Assembly (NCBI RefSeq): GCF_017876755.1
Contig: NZ_JAGIOO010000001.1
Coordinates: forward strand, 186,001-250,000
DNA length: 64,000 nucleotides
Direction of reading: 5' to 3'
Origin: Crossiella equi
GTDB lineage: Bacteria; Actinomycetota; Actinomycetes; Mycobacteriales; Pseudonocardiaceae
The position numbers and the translations under genes were made by a program. Below are positions 35,589 to 43,440 of the stretch, in pieces. Positions within the stretch are counted from its first letter, which is position 1. Every line of letters starts with the position of its first letter. The notes under the pieces are model-generated. The model was not told the origin of the DNA. It made no database searches and saw only the letters and a list, made by a program, of their open reading frames with translations.

Positions 35589-36276
35589 GCGCGGGCCGCA
35601 GCACCAGCTCGCTCACCACCGACTCCCTCGGTGCGGCCAGCAACCCCCGGACCGCCTCGGCCACCGTCGCGGGGGAGAGGTAGCGCTCCGGCTGGTACCG
35701 CAGCCCCTCCACCGCGCACACATCCCGCTGCATGTCCGTGGCCACCCGCCCCAGGAAGATCGTCGTCACCCGCAACGCGGGCTCCTCGGCCCGCAACGCG
35801 TCCGCGAACGCCCGCAACGCGTACTTGCTCGCCGAGTACACCGCCCGCGCCGGGTTCGCCTGCAACCCCGCCGTGGAGTTCACCAGCACCACGTGCCCGC
35901 CCGCCGCGCGCAACGCGGGCAACAACAACCGCGTCAGCTCCACCACGGCGAACAAGTTCACCTCGAAGGTCCGCCGCCACAACCCGCCGTCGCACTCCTC
36001 GATCCGCCCCGTCGCCAGCACCCCGGCGTTGTGGATCAACGCGTCCAACCGCTCCACCCCCGGCGGCACGTGCAACGCCCCCGGATCCGCCAGGTTCACC
36101 GGCCACGCCCGCGCCCGCGGCAACCGCCCCGCCAACCGCGCCAGCTCCGGCGAACCCCGCCCGCCCAGCACCAGCTGGTGACTCGGCGCCAACGCGGCCG
36201 CGATCCGCGCCCCGATACCCCGCGACGCCCCCGTCACCACCGCCGTCGGCCAGTCCCCGGCACCCGCGCGGGACAC
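35569..36276 (-). CDS. Short-chain dehydrogenase/reductase
   Basis: 235 residues from GTG 36276, chosen because GAGGGAGAGGG lies 7 bases before it. The cofactor loop is VTGASRGIGARIA, HNAG follows strand 4, and the catalytic residues are in VNSTAG and YSASKYALR. There is an Arg after strand 2 (GGRGS), suggesting NADP. The C-terminal IFLGRVATDMQ replaces the usual P-G-x-V-x-T loop. It is divergent from the GH92 gene. Substrate unknown. Confidence 0.88.
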   Translation of the reverse strand: MSRAGAGDWPTAVVTGASRGIGARIAAALAPSHQLVLGGRGSPELARLAGRLPRARAWPVNLADPGALHVPPGVERLDALIHNAGVLATGRIEECDGGLWRRTFEVNLFAVVELTRLLLPALRAAGGHVVLVNSTAGLQANPARAVYSASKYALRAFADALRAEEPALRVTTIFLGRVATDMQRDVCAVEGLRYQPERYLSPATVAEAVRGLLAAPRESVVSELVLRPALSPGTA

Positions 36277-36424
36277 CGGCGAACCCTCTCCCTCGATGAG
36301 CACGGGCAAGTCTCTGATCGTCACCCGGCCAGGCGGAAGACTCCCGATGGGTGGTGCGGAATGCACCCGATCGACGGTTGTCCCCAGCCCGCACCACCCG
36401 CGACGCTCGACCCAGCCCCATGTC

Positions 36425-36436
36425 GACAACGTTGTC
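36425..36436. promoter_or_regulatory. LacI-family operator candidate of the mannosidase gene
   Basis: GACAACGTTGTC is a perfect palindrome with the central CG that LacI-family regulators intercalate. It lies 20 bases before the GTG start of the GH92 gene, a position fit for repression. No LacI gene is in the window. Confidence 0.6.
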
Positions 36437-36456
36437 AGGGCAGTCGAGGAGGACGC

Positions 36457-38748
36457 GTGAAAGGCCCACGCCACGCCGTCATCGGCGCACTCGCCGCCAT
36501 CACCCTGCTGGCCACCGCGATACCCGCCGTCGCCGCACCCGACGACCAGCTCATCACTGACCCCACCCGCCTGGTCGACCCCATGATCGGCACCGGCAAG
36601 GGCGGCCCCGTGGTCGGCGAGATCAACACCTTCCCCGGCCCCACCGCGCCCTTCGGCATGATCCAGTGGAGCCCCGACAACGGCAACTACGCCGGCTACA
36701 ACTACCACGCGGGCCCCATCCGCGGCTTCAGCCTCACCCACGCCTCCGTCGGCTGCAGCGCCTTCGGCGACATCCCCATCCTCCCCGTCGCCGGAGCCCT
36801 CGGCACCACCCCCTGGAACCGCACCGAGAAGTTCTCCCACAGCACCGAAACCGCCGAGGTCGGCCACTACGGCGTCACCCTCGCCGACTCCGGCATCCGC
36901 GCCGAGCTCACCGCCACCACCCGCGCCGGACTCGGCACCTTCACCTACCCCAGCGGCACCCCCGCCCACGTCCTGGTCAAAACCGGCGCCAGCCTCGCGG
37001 GCAACAGCGCCGCCACCGTCACCCTGACCGCCCCCGACGAGATCACCGGCTCCGCCACCAGCGGCCGCTTCTGCGGCGAAGGCGGCAACTCCTACACCGT
37101 CCACTTCGCCCTCAAGTTCGACCGCCCCTACACCGCCCACGGCACCTGGGACAGCACCACGCTCACCCCCGGCGGCACCAGCGCCAACCACCCCAAGTCC
37201 GGTGCCTACCTCACCTTCGACACCACCGCCGACCGCACCCTGCGCGCCAAGGTCGCCCTCTCCTACGTCAGCACCGACGGCGCCCGCGCCAACCTCAGCG
37301 AAATCCCCGGCTGGAACCCCACCCCCGTGCGCACCGCCACCCGTGAACAGTGGCGCCAGGCCCTGCGCCGCATCCGCGTCGGCGGCGGCACCGACGCCCA
37401 CCGCCGCACCTTCTACACCGCCCTCTACCACTCACTCATCCACCCCAACACCTTCAACGACGTCGACGGCCGCTACATCGGCTTCGACGGCAAGATCCAC
37501 CAGGTGGAACAGGGGAGGACCCACTACGCCAACTTCTCCGACTGGGACACCTACCGCTGCCTCGCCCCCCTGCACGGCTGGCTCTACCCCGACCGCGCCG
37601 CCGACATGGCCCAAAGCCTCGTCCTGGCCGCAGAACAGGGCGGCTGGCTCCCGCGCTGGCCCATGGCCAACGGCTACACCAGCGTCATGAACGGCGACAA
37701 CAGCGTCCCGCTCCTGGTCAACCTGCACGCCTACGGCGCCACCGCCTTCGACACCCGCACCGCCCTGCGGTACATGCTCAAGGGCGCCACCAAGGCCGAA
37801 CCCGTCCAGTGGGGCTACGTCGAACGCCAAGGCATCGAGGACTACCAGAAACTCGGCTACGTCCCCAACGACCGCGCCCTCGTCGGCCACGTCCGCAAGG
37901 GCGCCTCCCAAACCCTCGAGTACGCCGTCGACGACTTCACCATCTCCCGCTTCGCCCGCACCCTCGGCGACACCACCACCGCGGCGGCCTTCGCCAAACG
38001 AGGGGAGTACTGGCGCAACCTCTTCGACCCGAACACCGGCTACCTCCGCCCCAAGGACAGCTTGGGCAAGTTCCCCGAAGGCCCCGGCTTCGTCCCACCC
38101 CCGCCCGGCCAGTTCGGCCAGGACGGCTTCGAGGAGGGCAACGCCGCCCAGTACCGCTGGTTCGTCCCGCACAACATCGCCGGACTCGTCCGCGAGCTCG
38201 GCGGCAACACCGCCGCCCAACCCCTCATGGACGAGTTCTTCAAAAAGGTCAACGTCGGCCCCAACGAGCCCCACCAGTGGTCCGGCAACGAGGTCGACTT
38301 CTCCACCCCTTGGCTCTACAACTACGTCGGCCAGCCCTGGAAGACCCAGGCCGTCATCCGCCGCATCCAGAACGAGCTCTTCGCCCCCCACCCCGACGGC
38401 CTGCCCGGCAACGACGACCTCGGCGCCCAGTCCTCCTGGTACGTCTGGTCCGCCCTCGGCCTCTACCCGGTCACCCCCGGCACCAGCGACCTGTCCGTGC
38501 ACACCCCGCTGTTCCCCAGGATCGACATCACACCCCCCAACGGCAGGGGAGTGCGCATCACCGCCCCCGGCGCGGGCAACACCAAGCCCTACCTCGACAG
38601 CCTCCGCCTCAACGGCGCCCCCTGGCCCAAGACCTGGCTGCCGCAGAACCTCGTCCACACCGGCGGCACCCTCGACTTCACCGTCCGCGCCACCCCGAAC
38701 ACCACCTGGGCGACCACCCCCGACGCGGCCCCGCCCTCATACCCATAA
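36457..38748 (+). CDS. Secreted GH92 alpha-mannosidase
   Basis: 763 residues from GTG 36457 behind a GAGGAGGA ribosome site. The N-terminus (KGPRHAVIGALAAITLLA, then TAIPAVAAP) is a Sec signal peptide. The N-terminal beta-sandwich has DPMIGTGKGG and FPGPTAPFGMIQWSPDN. The (alpha/alpha)6 barrel carries GGWLPRWPMANGYTSVMNGD, NEPHQWSGNEVDFSTPWLYN with the catalytic-region acids, and LPGNDDLGAQSSWYVWSALG near the end. GH92 enzymes are Ca-dependent exo-alpha-mannosidases, usually alpha-1,2, acting on fungal or plant glycans. Expression is probably controlled by a LacI protein through the palindrome just upstream. Confidence 0.94.
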   Translation: MKGPRHAVIGALAAITLLATAIPAVAAPDDQLITDPTRLVDPMIGTGKGGPVVGEINTFPGPTAPFGMIQWSPDNGNYAGYNYHAGPIRGFSLTHASVGCSAFGDIPILPVAGALGTTPWNRTEKFSHSTETAEVGHYGVTLADSGIRAELTATTRAGLGTFTYPSGTPAHVLVKTGASLAGNSAATVTLTAPDEITGSATSGRFCGEGGNSYTVHFALKFDRPYTAHGTWDSTTLTPGGTSANHPKSGAYLTFDTTADRTLRAKVALSYVSTDGARANLSEIPGWNPTPVRTATREQWRQALRRIRVGGGTDAHRRTFYTALYHSLIHPNTFNDVDGRYIGFDGKIHQVEQGRTHYANFSDWDTYRCLAPLHGWLYPDRAADMAQSLVLAAEQGGWLPRWPMANGYTSVMNGDNSVPLLVNLHAYGATAFDTRTALRYMLKGATKAEPVQWGYVERQGIEDYQKLGYVPNDRALVGHVRKGASQTLEYAVDDFTISRFARTLGDTTTAAAFAKRGEYWRNLFDPNTGYLRPKDSLGKFPEGPGFVPPPPGQFGQDGFEEGNAAQYRWFVPHNIAGLVRELGGNTAAQPLMDEFFKKVNVGPNEPHQWSGNEVDFSTPWLYNYVGQPWKTQAVIRRIQNELFAPHPDGLPGNDDLGAQSSWYVWSALGLYPVTPGTSDLSVHTPLFPRIDITPPNGRGVRITAPGAGNTKPYLDSLRLNGAPWPKTWLPQNLVHTGGTLDFTVRATPNTTWATTPDAAPPSYP

Positions 38749-38770
38749 CCACTGACCCACAACGGAAAAC

Positions 38771-38802
38771 GGGCGCGGTGAACACACGAGTTCACCGCGC
38801 CC
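38771..38802. terminator. Bidirectional hairpin terminator
   Basis: GGGCGCGGTGAAC (38771-38783) and GTTCACCGCGCCC (38790-38802) are perfect 13-base arms around a 6-base loop. It stands 22 bases after the mannosidase stop and overlaps the last codons of the convergent zinc-ribbon gene, so it may serve both. Confidence 0.8.
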
Positions 38803-39166
38803 GACGCTGCTCCGGCACCTCCGCGCCAGCACACCGCGCACACGTCACCGCACCGGCCAACAACCACCCGGCCGCGCACAACCACGACACCACCGGCACG
38901 GGCAAATCCGGACCCGCGGACACCACCAACGGACCATCCGCACACCAATGGCATTCCACATTCAGCACCGGACCCACTGGCGCACAACCCACGCAGAAAC
39001 GCCGCACCCGCACCACGGCCGCCGCGTCCACCACCAGCCACACCACCGACAGGTCAGCCCGCAGCTGCTCCCTGTCCATCCGATGCGAAACAGACCGGCC
39101 ACATTCCGGACACGACCGGAGAACCGACGTCGAACCCTGCGTCGTGCCGTGCCCTGGGCTGGTCAC
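38792..39166 (-). CDS. Cysteine-rich zinc-ribbon-like small protein
   Basis: 124 residues from GTG 39166, preceded by TTGGAGG at 6 bases spacing; the frame extends upstream to 39289 without that support. Four Cys pairs are visible: SCPECGR, FCVGCAP, VECHWCADG and VTCARCAG, enough for two zinc ribbons. A hydrophobic SWLCAAGWLLAGAV segment near the C-terminus could be a single membrane helix or a buried strand. I do not recognise the family. It is downstream of the tyrosine recombinase on the same strand, with a 141-base gap. Confidence 0.65.
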   Translation of the reverse strand: MTSPGHGTTQGSTSVLRSCPECGRSVSHRMDREQLRADLSVVWLVVDAAAVVRVRRFCVGCAPVGPVLNVECHWCADGPLVVSAGPDLPVPVVSWLCAAGWLLAGAVTCARCAGAEVPEQRRAR

Positions 39167-39180
39167 GGCGCACCTCCAAG

Positions 39181-39220
39181 GTGAACGGGGGAGCGTCACA
39201 ACGGTGGTTGCACCGTTCAC
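39181..39220. promoter_or_regulatory. Inverted repeat upstream of the zinc-ribbon gene
   Basis: GTGAACGG (39181-39188) and CCGTTCAC (39213-39220) are perfect 8-base arms separated by 24 bases. They lie in the gap between the recombinase and the zinc-ribbon gene, just above its ribosome site. They may be two operator half-sites or a leader hairpin. Confidence 0.35.
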
Positions 39221-39307
39221 GATAAGTGACGACCGCCCCATTCCCAAGCATCTTTTCCGCAACCACCGTGAACAACACCCGTAATCCACGCCAATTCCGG
39301 ATGAAAC

Positions 39308-40351
39308 TCACTCCGCCACGGCGCTCTCGCCACCCACCCCGGCCGCCTCCGCCAACGCGCGATACGTGCGATTGCCCACCGCCGCCGCCCGCTGTTCCCG
39401 CCCCGTCGCCTCGATGTAGTTCTGGCTCGTATTCAGGTTCGCATGCCCCAACAACGCCATGATCTCAGCCGCATTCGCCCCGTCCTCGGCCAACCGCGTC
39501 GCGAACGTGTGCCGCAACGCGTGCAGGTTCGCCCCCGTCGGCACCCGGTCGTGAATTCCCGCCGCCCGATAACAACAGCTCACCAGATACTGCAACGCCC
39601 CCCGCCCGATCGGCTCACCCCGCAGGTCCAGCACCAACGCCGACTCCCGCCCGAACCGCAGGTGCGGGAACCGCGACCGGCACGAGGCCAGGTACCGCGC
39701 CAGCACCGCCTCCATCGGCCCCGAGATCGGGATCGACCGCTCCCGGCTGCCCTTGCCCCGCACGTGCAACCGCTGCTCACCCGGCCGCCCCACCACGCTC
39801 GAGACCAGCAACGCCCGCATCTCCGCCGACCGCAGCCCCGTGACCAGCCCCAAACCCACCACGAGGAGGTCCCGCTCCGGCCACGGGTCCCGCGACTTCC
39901 GCTCACCCGAGGCCACCGCCGACAACAGCTGCTCCGGCGTGTCCTCACCCCGCAACGGCTTCGGCATCGCGGGCGCCGGACGAGGCCGCGCCACCGCCCC
40001 CATCGGGTTGCCCGCCACCAGCCCGTCCGCCACGCAGAAGTTCATGAACTGGTTCCACGTCGACCAAGCCCGCGACACCGACATCTTGGCATGCGTCTCC
40101 GCGAACGCCCCGAACGCCTCCCGCAACGCCCCGGCGCCCACCCGCGCCAACGGCAGCTCCGGGGGAGCGCAGCCCAGTCCCTGGGCCAGCAACGCCGAAA
40201 TCCCGGCCAGATCCCGCCGGTACGCCGCCGTGGTGTGCGGCGAGTCCTTCCGCGACCGCCGAGCGAGGAAGAAGGACTCCTGGGCCTCAAGCAACAACAC
40301 ACCCAGAGGAATACCGCACCCCACCGACAAAGATCGACACGGCCGGTGCAC
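39308..40351 (-). CDS. XerC/D-like tyrosine recombinase
   Basis: 347 residues as drawn from GTG 40351; no good ribosome site is present and GTG 40324 or 40300 may be the real start. A core-binding SAM-like domain (EAQESFFLARRSRKDSPHTT) precedes the catalytic domain. Catalytic residues are visible: Arg in TGLRSAEM, Lys in VRGKGSRERSIPI, HALRHTFATRL (His and Arg), LGHANLNTSQNY with the second His and the Tyr nucleophile. No excisionase, phage or transfer genes accompany it. It lies about 2 kb from the dif-like site, which makes a link to that site or a degraded element possible. Confidence 0.88.
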   Translation of the reverse strand: MHRPCRSLSVGCGIPLGVLLLEAQESFFLARRSRKDSPHTTAAYRRDLAGISALLAQGLGCAPPELPLARVGAGALREAFGAFAETHAKMSVSRAWSTWNQFMNFCVADGLVAGNPMGAVARPRPAPAMPKPLRGEDTPEQLLSAVASGERKSRDPWPERDLLVVGLGLVTGLRSAEMRALLVSSVVGRPGEQRLHVRGKGSRERSIPISGPMEAVLARYLASCRSRFPHLRFGRESALVLDLRGEPIGRGALQYLVSCCYRAAGIHDRVPTGANLHALRHTFATRLAEDGANAAEIMALLGHANLNTSQNYIEATGREQRAAAVGNRTYRALAEAAGVGGESAVAE

Positions 40352-40372
40352 ACACGCTCACCGGCCGCACGA

Positions 40373-41200
40373 TCAGAGCTCCGAGGCGCCCCACTCCAGC
40401 ACGTCCAGCTCGTCGCCCACCGAGATCTTGCCGCCCCGCAGCACCGCGTACTTCGACCCGAACGCCACCCCGCCCAGCGCCGCCCGCCGGTACTTCGCCA
40501 GCGACCGCAGCGGCTCCGGACCCCGCTTCACGCCCAGGACCTGGTCCACCGTGGTCACCGCGCACCGGATGGCCAGCTTCGCATAGCCCAGCTCCACGTC
40601 ACCGACCCGCAGGCGCCGCACCTCGTCCTCCACGTGCGGGGCGTCCCAGCCGTCCACCACCAGGTTCGCCCGGAACCGCGACACCGGCAGGGCCTCGGCA
40701 CCCGCGTCCACGATCCGCTCGTTCAGCCCGGCCAGCGAGGACAGCGACAGCAGGTGCACCGCGTTGCTGTCGGCGAAGCCCGAGGTGCCCGGCGTCAGGC
40801 CGTCCGTCACCCGGCCGTGCTCCGGCGGCACCCGCACCAGGCGGCTCTGCTCGCCCAGCACCTCGGACAGCCAGGCCGCGGCCTCGGAACCCTGGTCGAT
40901 CGCGGAGTAGGGGTTGTTGAACATCAGGACCTCGGCCCGGGGCCCGGTCACGTCCACCGCGACCTCCACCGACCCGAAGCCCTCGGCGCGGAGCACCAGC
41001 TGCTCGCCGTCGGCCCGTAGCTCCGGGTGCACCAGCGCCAGCCGGGGGTCCCGCCGCTGGGACCGGAACACGCCGGTCTCGTCGGTCACCATGAAACTGC
41101 GGTCGCCCGCCAGCCCGGCCGGTCCCACCAGCGCGTCCGCCACGGACGCACCGGCACAGCCCTTCACCGGGAAACAGGTCAGCTCCACCACTTTCGCCAC
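40373..41200 (-). CDS. MOSC-domain protein
   Basis: 275 residues. The N-terminal beta-barrel (VVELTCFPVKGCAGASV, LAGDRSFMVTDETG, SQRRDPRLALV) and the C-terminal MOSC core (RFRANLVVDGWDAPHVEDE, LAIRCAVTTVDQ with the conserved Cys, LRGGKISVGDEL) match YcbX and mARC-like proteins. These bind molybdenum cofactor and reduce N-hydroxylated compounds or carry sulfur. The gene stands alone, 21 bases upstream of the recombinase start on the same strand. Confidence 0.9.
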   Translation of the reverse strand: MAKVVELTCFPVKGCAGASVADALVGPAGLAGDRSFMVTDETGVFRSQRRDPRLALVHPELRADGEQLVLRAEGFGSVEVAVDVTGPRAEVLMFNNPYSAIDQGSEAAAWLSEVLGEQSRLVRVPPEHGRVTDGLTPGTSGFADSNAVHLLSLSSLAGLNERIVDAGAEALPVSRFRANLVVDGWDAPHVEDEVRRLRVGDVELGYAKLAIRCAVTTVDQVLGVKRGPEPLRSLAKYRRAALGGVAFGSKYAVLRGGKISVGDELDVLEWGASEL

Positions 41201-41304
41201 GGTTCGACGCTACCGGCCCGCCCACGCCCGCCGGCTCGGATATCGCAACCTTCACGCCAGGGGAGCGGCCACACTGAACCGCGCTGCACACACCGGGAGG
41301 ACAC

Positions 41305-41745
41305 ATGACCACCACGCTCGCCGCGTTCGCCGAGGCCAGCACCGCGATCCTGACCGGGCTGTTCTTCACCTTCTCGGTGGTGGTGATGCCCGCGCTGGCC
41401 CGGCGGCCGCCGGGGGAGGCGGCGGCGGTGATGATCCAGATCAACCGGACGATCCAGAACCCGCTGTTCCTGTCGGTCTTCCTGGGCGCGCCGATCGCCG
41501 CGGTGGTGCTGGCGGTGCTGCGGGACCTCGCGGTGCCGTCGACGGTCGCGGCCGGGGCAGTGGTGGTGGGGAGCCTGGCACTGACGATGGGGGTGAACGT
41601 GCCGATGAACAACGCGCTGGACGCCTCGGACCCGGCGACGGAGGAGGGACGCGTGCTGTGGGCGGGGTATCTGCGGCGGTGGACGGGGTGGAACCACGTG
41701 CGCGCGGTGGCCTGCCTGACGGCGAGCGTTCTGTATGCCGTCTGA
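41305..41745 (+). CDS. DUF1772 (anthrone-oxygenase-like) membrane protein
   Basis: 146 residues, GGGAGGAC ribosome site, about four membrane helices. The FFTFSVVVMPALARRPPGEA segment and later VNVPMNNALD plus WTGWNHVRAVACL are the DUF1772 signatures, shared with anthrone oxygenases and Streptomyces noncatalytic relatives. Function in actinobacteria is unknown. It is the first gene right of the composition change and the last before the gene-poor dif region. Confidence 0.85.
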   Translation: MTTTLAAFAEASTAILTGLFFTFSVVVMPALARRPPGEAAAVMIQINRTIQNPLFLSVFLGAPIAAVVLAVLRDLAVPSTVAAGAVVVGSLALTMGVNVPMNNALDASDPATEEGRVLWAGYLRRWTGWNHVRAVACLTASVLYAV

Positions 41746-41766
41746 CTCCCCCGTGATTCTTGTGGA

Positions 41767-41794
41767 TTCGTGCATAATGGCGGTTATGCACGAA
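41767..41794. repeat. Perfect 11-6-11 palindrome in gene-poor region
   Basis: Arms TTCGTGCATAA (41767-41777) and TTATGCACGAA (41784-41794) flank a 6-base spacer. The geometry equals that of Xer recombination sites, and GCATAA/TTATG resemble their inner arm bases, but the perfect symmetry also fits a dimeric repressor. No gene starts nearby on either strand that it would obviously control. Confidence 0.6.
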
Positions 41795-42261
41795 ACACCC
41801 GTCTGAACTGGGCAAACTAGTGTCACCGTGACGTAAGAACCCGTGTTGCTCCGGACCTCTGGCCCCAATGGCGCAGCCGTACGACAGCCGTTTGATCGTG
41901 TTCGGCGCGGCCGGGAGCCTCCGAGCCCAGGGGTCGCCAGCGGCGATGGAGGCCAGGGCGACCCGGGGCACCGATGCGGCCATTCGGGGCACCAGCTCAT
42001 GCCATCAGGGGAATTCTGGGGCCGTAGAGCCGAGTTCGAGCCGCCAGTCGTCCCACGGTCCGCCTGGTGCACGCCGCCTGGCCGGCTCGCCCGCGTTCTG
42101 ACGCCGACTCAGCGGCGAACTGAGGCCGCCGCCGTCGCACCGACGGCGGCAACGCTGGCAGAACGGCGCACAGCGAAGCGCTGGTCGACACGAGCCGGAT
42201 GCCAGTGTCACGAACCGGCGGGTTGACGCACCTGACAGCCCCTCTCGGCCCAGCTGCGTAT
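41795..42261. other. Gene-poor intergenic stretch before dif
   Basis: Several frames are open on both strands but none has a ribosome site, family resemblance or consistent codon pattern. A short palindrome GTCAC-C-GTGAC lies at 41823-41833. The stretch may hold gene remnants or polar sequences for chromosome segregation; I cannot support a gene. Confidence 0.5.
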
Positions 42262-42289
42262 CTGTCCGATAATCTACATTATGTTAAGT
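42262..42289. other. dif: Putative dif chromosome-dimer resolution site
   Basis: Left (XerC) arm CTGTCCGATAA at 42262-42272, centre TCTACA at 42273-42278, right (XerD) arm TTATGTTAAGT at 42279-42289. The right arm differs from the E. coli dif arm TTATGTTAAAT at one base and the inner ATAA/TTAT core is intact, with the standard 6-base centre. It lies in a gene-poor gap, where plus-strand composition changes, as expected for a terminus. XerC/XerD would resolve chromosome dimers here with FtsK. Confidence 0.8.
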
Positions 42290-42398
42290 AGTGGGTTCGG
42301 AGCCCTCCCGGACCCACTCTCCCGGTCGCCCGGGTCGAACCGCGGCAGCCTCGTTCGTCGGTGTGCTGACAGCACGTACCGAGTGGAAGGAGGCAGCC

Positions 42399-42911
42399 GT
42401 GGCGGACATCATCACCGGCGCCCGGGTCGAGGTGGAGCTGACCGTGCCCGCAGCACCGGCGGAGTTCTGGCGGGTGGTCAGCGACGTGACACGGATCGGC
42501 GAGTTCAGCCCGGAGTGCGTCGGCGCGTCCTGGCTGGGCTCCGGCACCCCGGCCCCGGGCGCACGGTTCACCGGCCGCAACGACTTCGGGGACGGCGTCG
42601 GCGAGGCGGTGTGCGAGGTGACCGAGTCCGTGCCGGGCGAGGTGTTCGCGTGGGTGGTCCTGGACCAGCACGACGACCCACGCTCCCCCGGCTCGCTCTG
42701 GCGGTACGAGCTGGCGCCCGCGCCCGGTGGCGGGACGCGGGTGCGGCACACCTTCGAGCACGGTCCGGGCGACTCGGGTGTTCGGCACTTCCTACCCGAG
42801 GACCCACAGGAGGCGACGGAGTTCGTGCAGGGCCGGTGGGTGCAGCTGCGTGAGCACATGACGCAGACGATCGAGGCCATGGCGCGGCGGGAACCTGACG
42901 GCGTCAGCTGA
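42399..42911 (+). CDS. SRPBCC-family (polyketide cyclase-like) protein
   Basis: 170 residues from GTG 42399 with GGAAGGAGG 6 bases upstream; the longer frame lacks support. The START-like fold is shown by the early strand VEVELTVPAAPAEFWRVVSD, SPECVGASWLGSGTP, then FTGRNDFGDG and a long C-terminal helix ending MTQTIEAMARR. Such proteins bind lipids or polyketides or act as stress-induced proteins in actinobacteria. It is the first gene after dif and has 28-40 bases to the lipoprotein gene. Confidence 0.82.
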   Translation: MADIITGARVEVELTVPAAPAEFWRVVSDVTRIGEFSPECVGASWLGSGTPAPGARFTGRNDFGDGVGEAVCEVTESVPGEVFAWVVLDQHDDPRSPGSLWRYELAPAPGGGTRVRHTFEHGPGDSGVRHFLPEDPQEATEFVQGRWVQLREHMTQTIEAMARREPDGVS

Positions 42912-42951
42912 ACGACAGCGTTCCTTCAGGATGGCGGGCTACGGTCCCGCC

Positions 42952-43269
42952 ATGATCAAGTGGGGGCCGTGGGGACTGGTCTGCCTGGGGGTGTTGGTGG
43001 CGGGCTGTGCCCAGCGGCCTGCCGCTCCCCCGGCGCCGGAGCAGGCCACGCGGGTGTTCGAGCTGGACCGGCTGGAGTTCGGCGTGCGCGCGGCGCTGGT
43101 CGACCGGTACCAGCTGAAGGGGCTGGAGCTGGTGCGCTGCCCGCCGGGTCAGCCGGTGGTGGCGCAGCGGCGGTTCTCCTGCGAGGCGACGGTGTCCGGG
43201 CATCGGAGGCAGGTCGAGGTGACCGTGCGGGACGCCGGTGGCGGGCTGGACGTGGGGGCACCGCGGTAA
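42952..43269 (+). CDS. DUF4333 lipoprotein
   Basis: 105 residues from ATG 42952. A signal of about 18 residues ends in the lipobox LVAGC, so the mature protein is lipid-anchored outside the membrane. The remaining DUF4333 domain contains a conserved Cys pair (LVRCPPGQPV and FSCEATVSG), likely a disulfide. The family is common in mycobacteria and relatives, function unknown. Confidence 0.85.
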   Translation: MIKWGPWGLVCLGVLVAGCAQRPAAPPAPEQATRVFELDRLEFGVRAALVDRYQLKGLELVRCPPGQPVVAQRRFSCEATVSGHRRQVEVTVRDAGGGLDVGAPR

Positions 43270-43297
43270 TCCGGTCGCGGCCGCCGGGCCGGGTTGT

Positions 43298-43303
43298 TAG
43301 GGT
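43298..43303 (+). promoter_or_regulatory. -10 box of the leader-ORF/GNAT transcript
   Basis: TAGGGT lies about 40 bases before the leader ORF start, after the DUF4333 stop. No clear -35 hexamer is seen 16-18 bases upstream. Confidence 0.4.
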
Positions 43304-43343
43304 CCGGGCGCGCTCTTCGGAGATGGACAAGGAGGTGAGAGCC

Positions 43344-43406
43344 GTGATCGTTCGTGCCATGTTGATCAGGTGCTCCCCCTTCGTGTCGAGGGCGTCGAAG
43401 TTCTGA
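43344..43406 (+). CDS. 20-residue leader peptide upstream of GNAT gene
   Basis: GTG 43344 is preceded at 5 bases by AAGGAGGTGA, essentially the full complement of the 16S rRNA tail, so strong initiation is expected. The peptide is VIVRAMLIRCSPFVSRASKF, rich in Arg and Ser with one Cys. Its stop TGA (43404-43406) lies in the left arm of a hairpin whose right arm holds the GNAT ribosome site. It is probably a regulatory upstream ORF, not a functional protein. No enzyme similarity is visible. Confidence 0.65.
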   Translation: MIVRAMLIRCSPFVSRASKF

Positions 43407-43437
43407 CGGGGAGCCCTGGGCTTTTCGAGAGGACTTC
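43397..43437 (+). promoter_or_regulatory. Hairpin masking the GNAT ribosome site
   Basis: GAAGTTCT (43397-43404) pairs with AGGACTTC (43430-43437), eight pairs with one G-U, around a 25-base loop. The right arm contains most of the AGAGGA ribosome site of the GNAT gene (ATG 43441), and the left arm overlaps the leader ORF stop. A ribosome ending or stalling on the leader would open the stem. Confidence 0.5.
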
Positions 43438-43440
43438 CTG

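Noticed and set aside
35893-36456. N-terminal extension of the GH92 gene frame
   Set aside because: It is Pro/Arg/His-rich, antisense to the SDR gene, and lies before a good ribosome site and signal peptide at GTG 36457.
41767-41794. Palindrome as a transcription terminator of the DUF1772 gene
   Set aside because: The arms are AT-rich, the loop is GC-rich and no T-tract follows; geometry fits a protein-binding site better.
39308-42400. Integrated phage or mobile element around the recombinase
   Set aside because: No tRNA, capsid, replication, excisionase or transfer genes, and no direct-repeat borders were seen; one recombinase gene is not enough.
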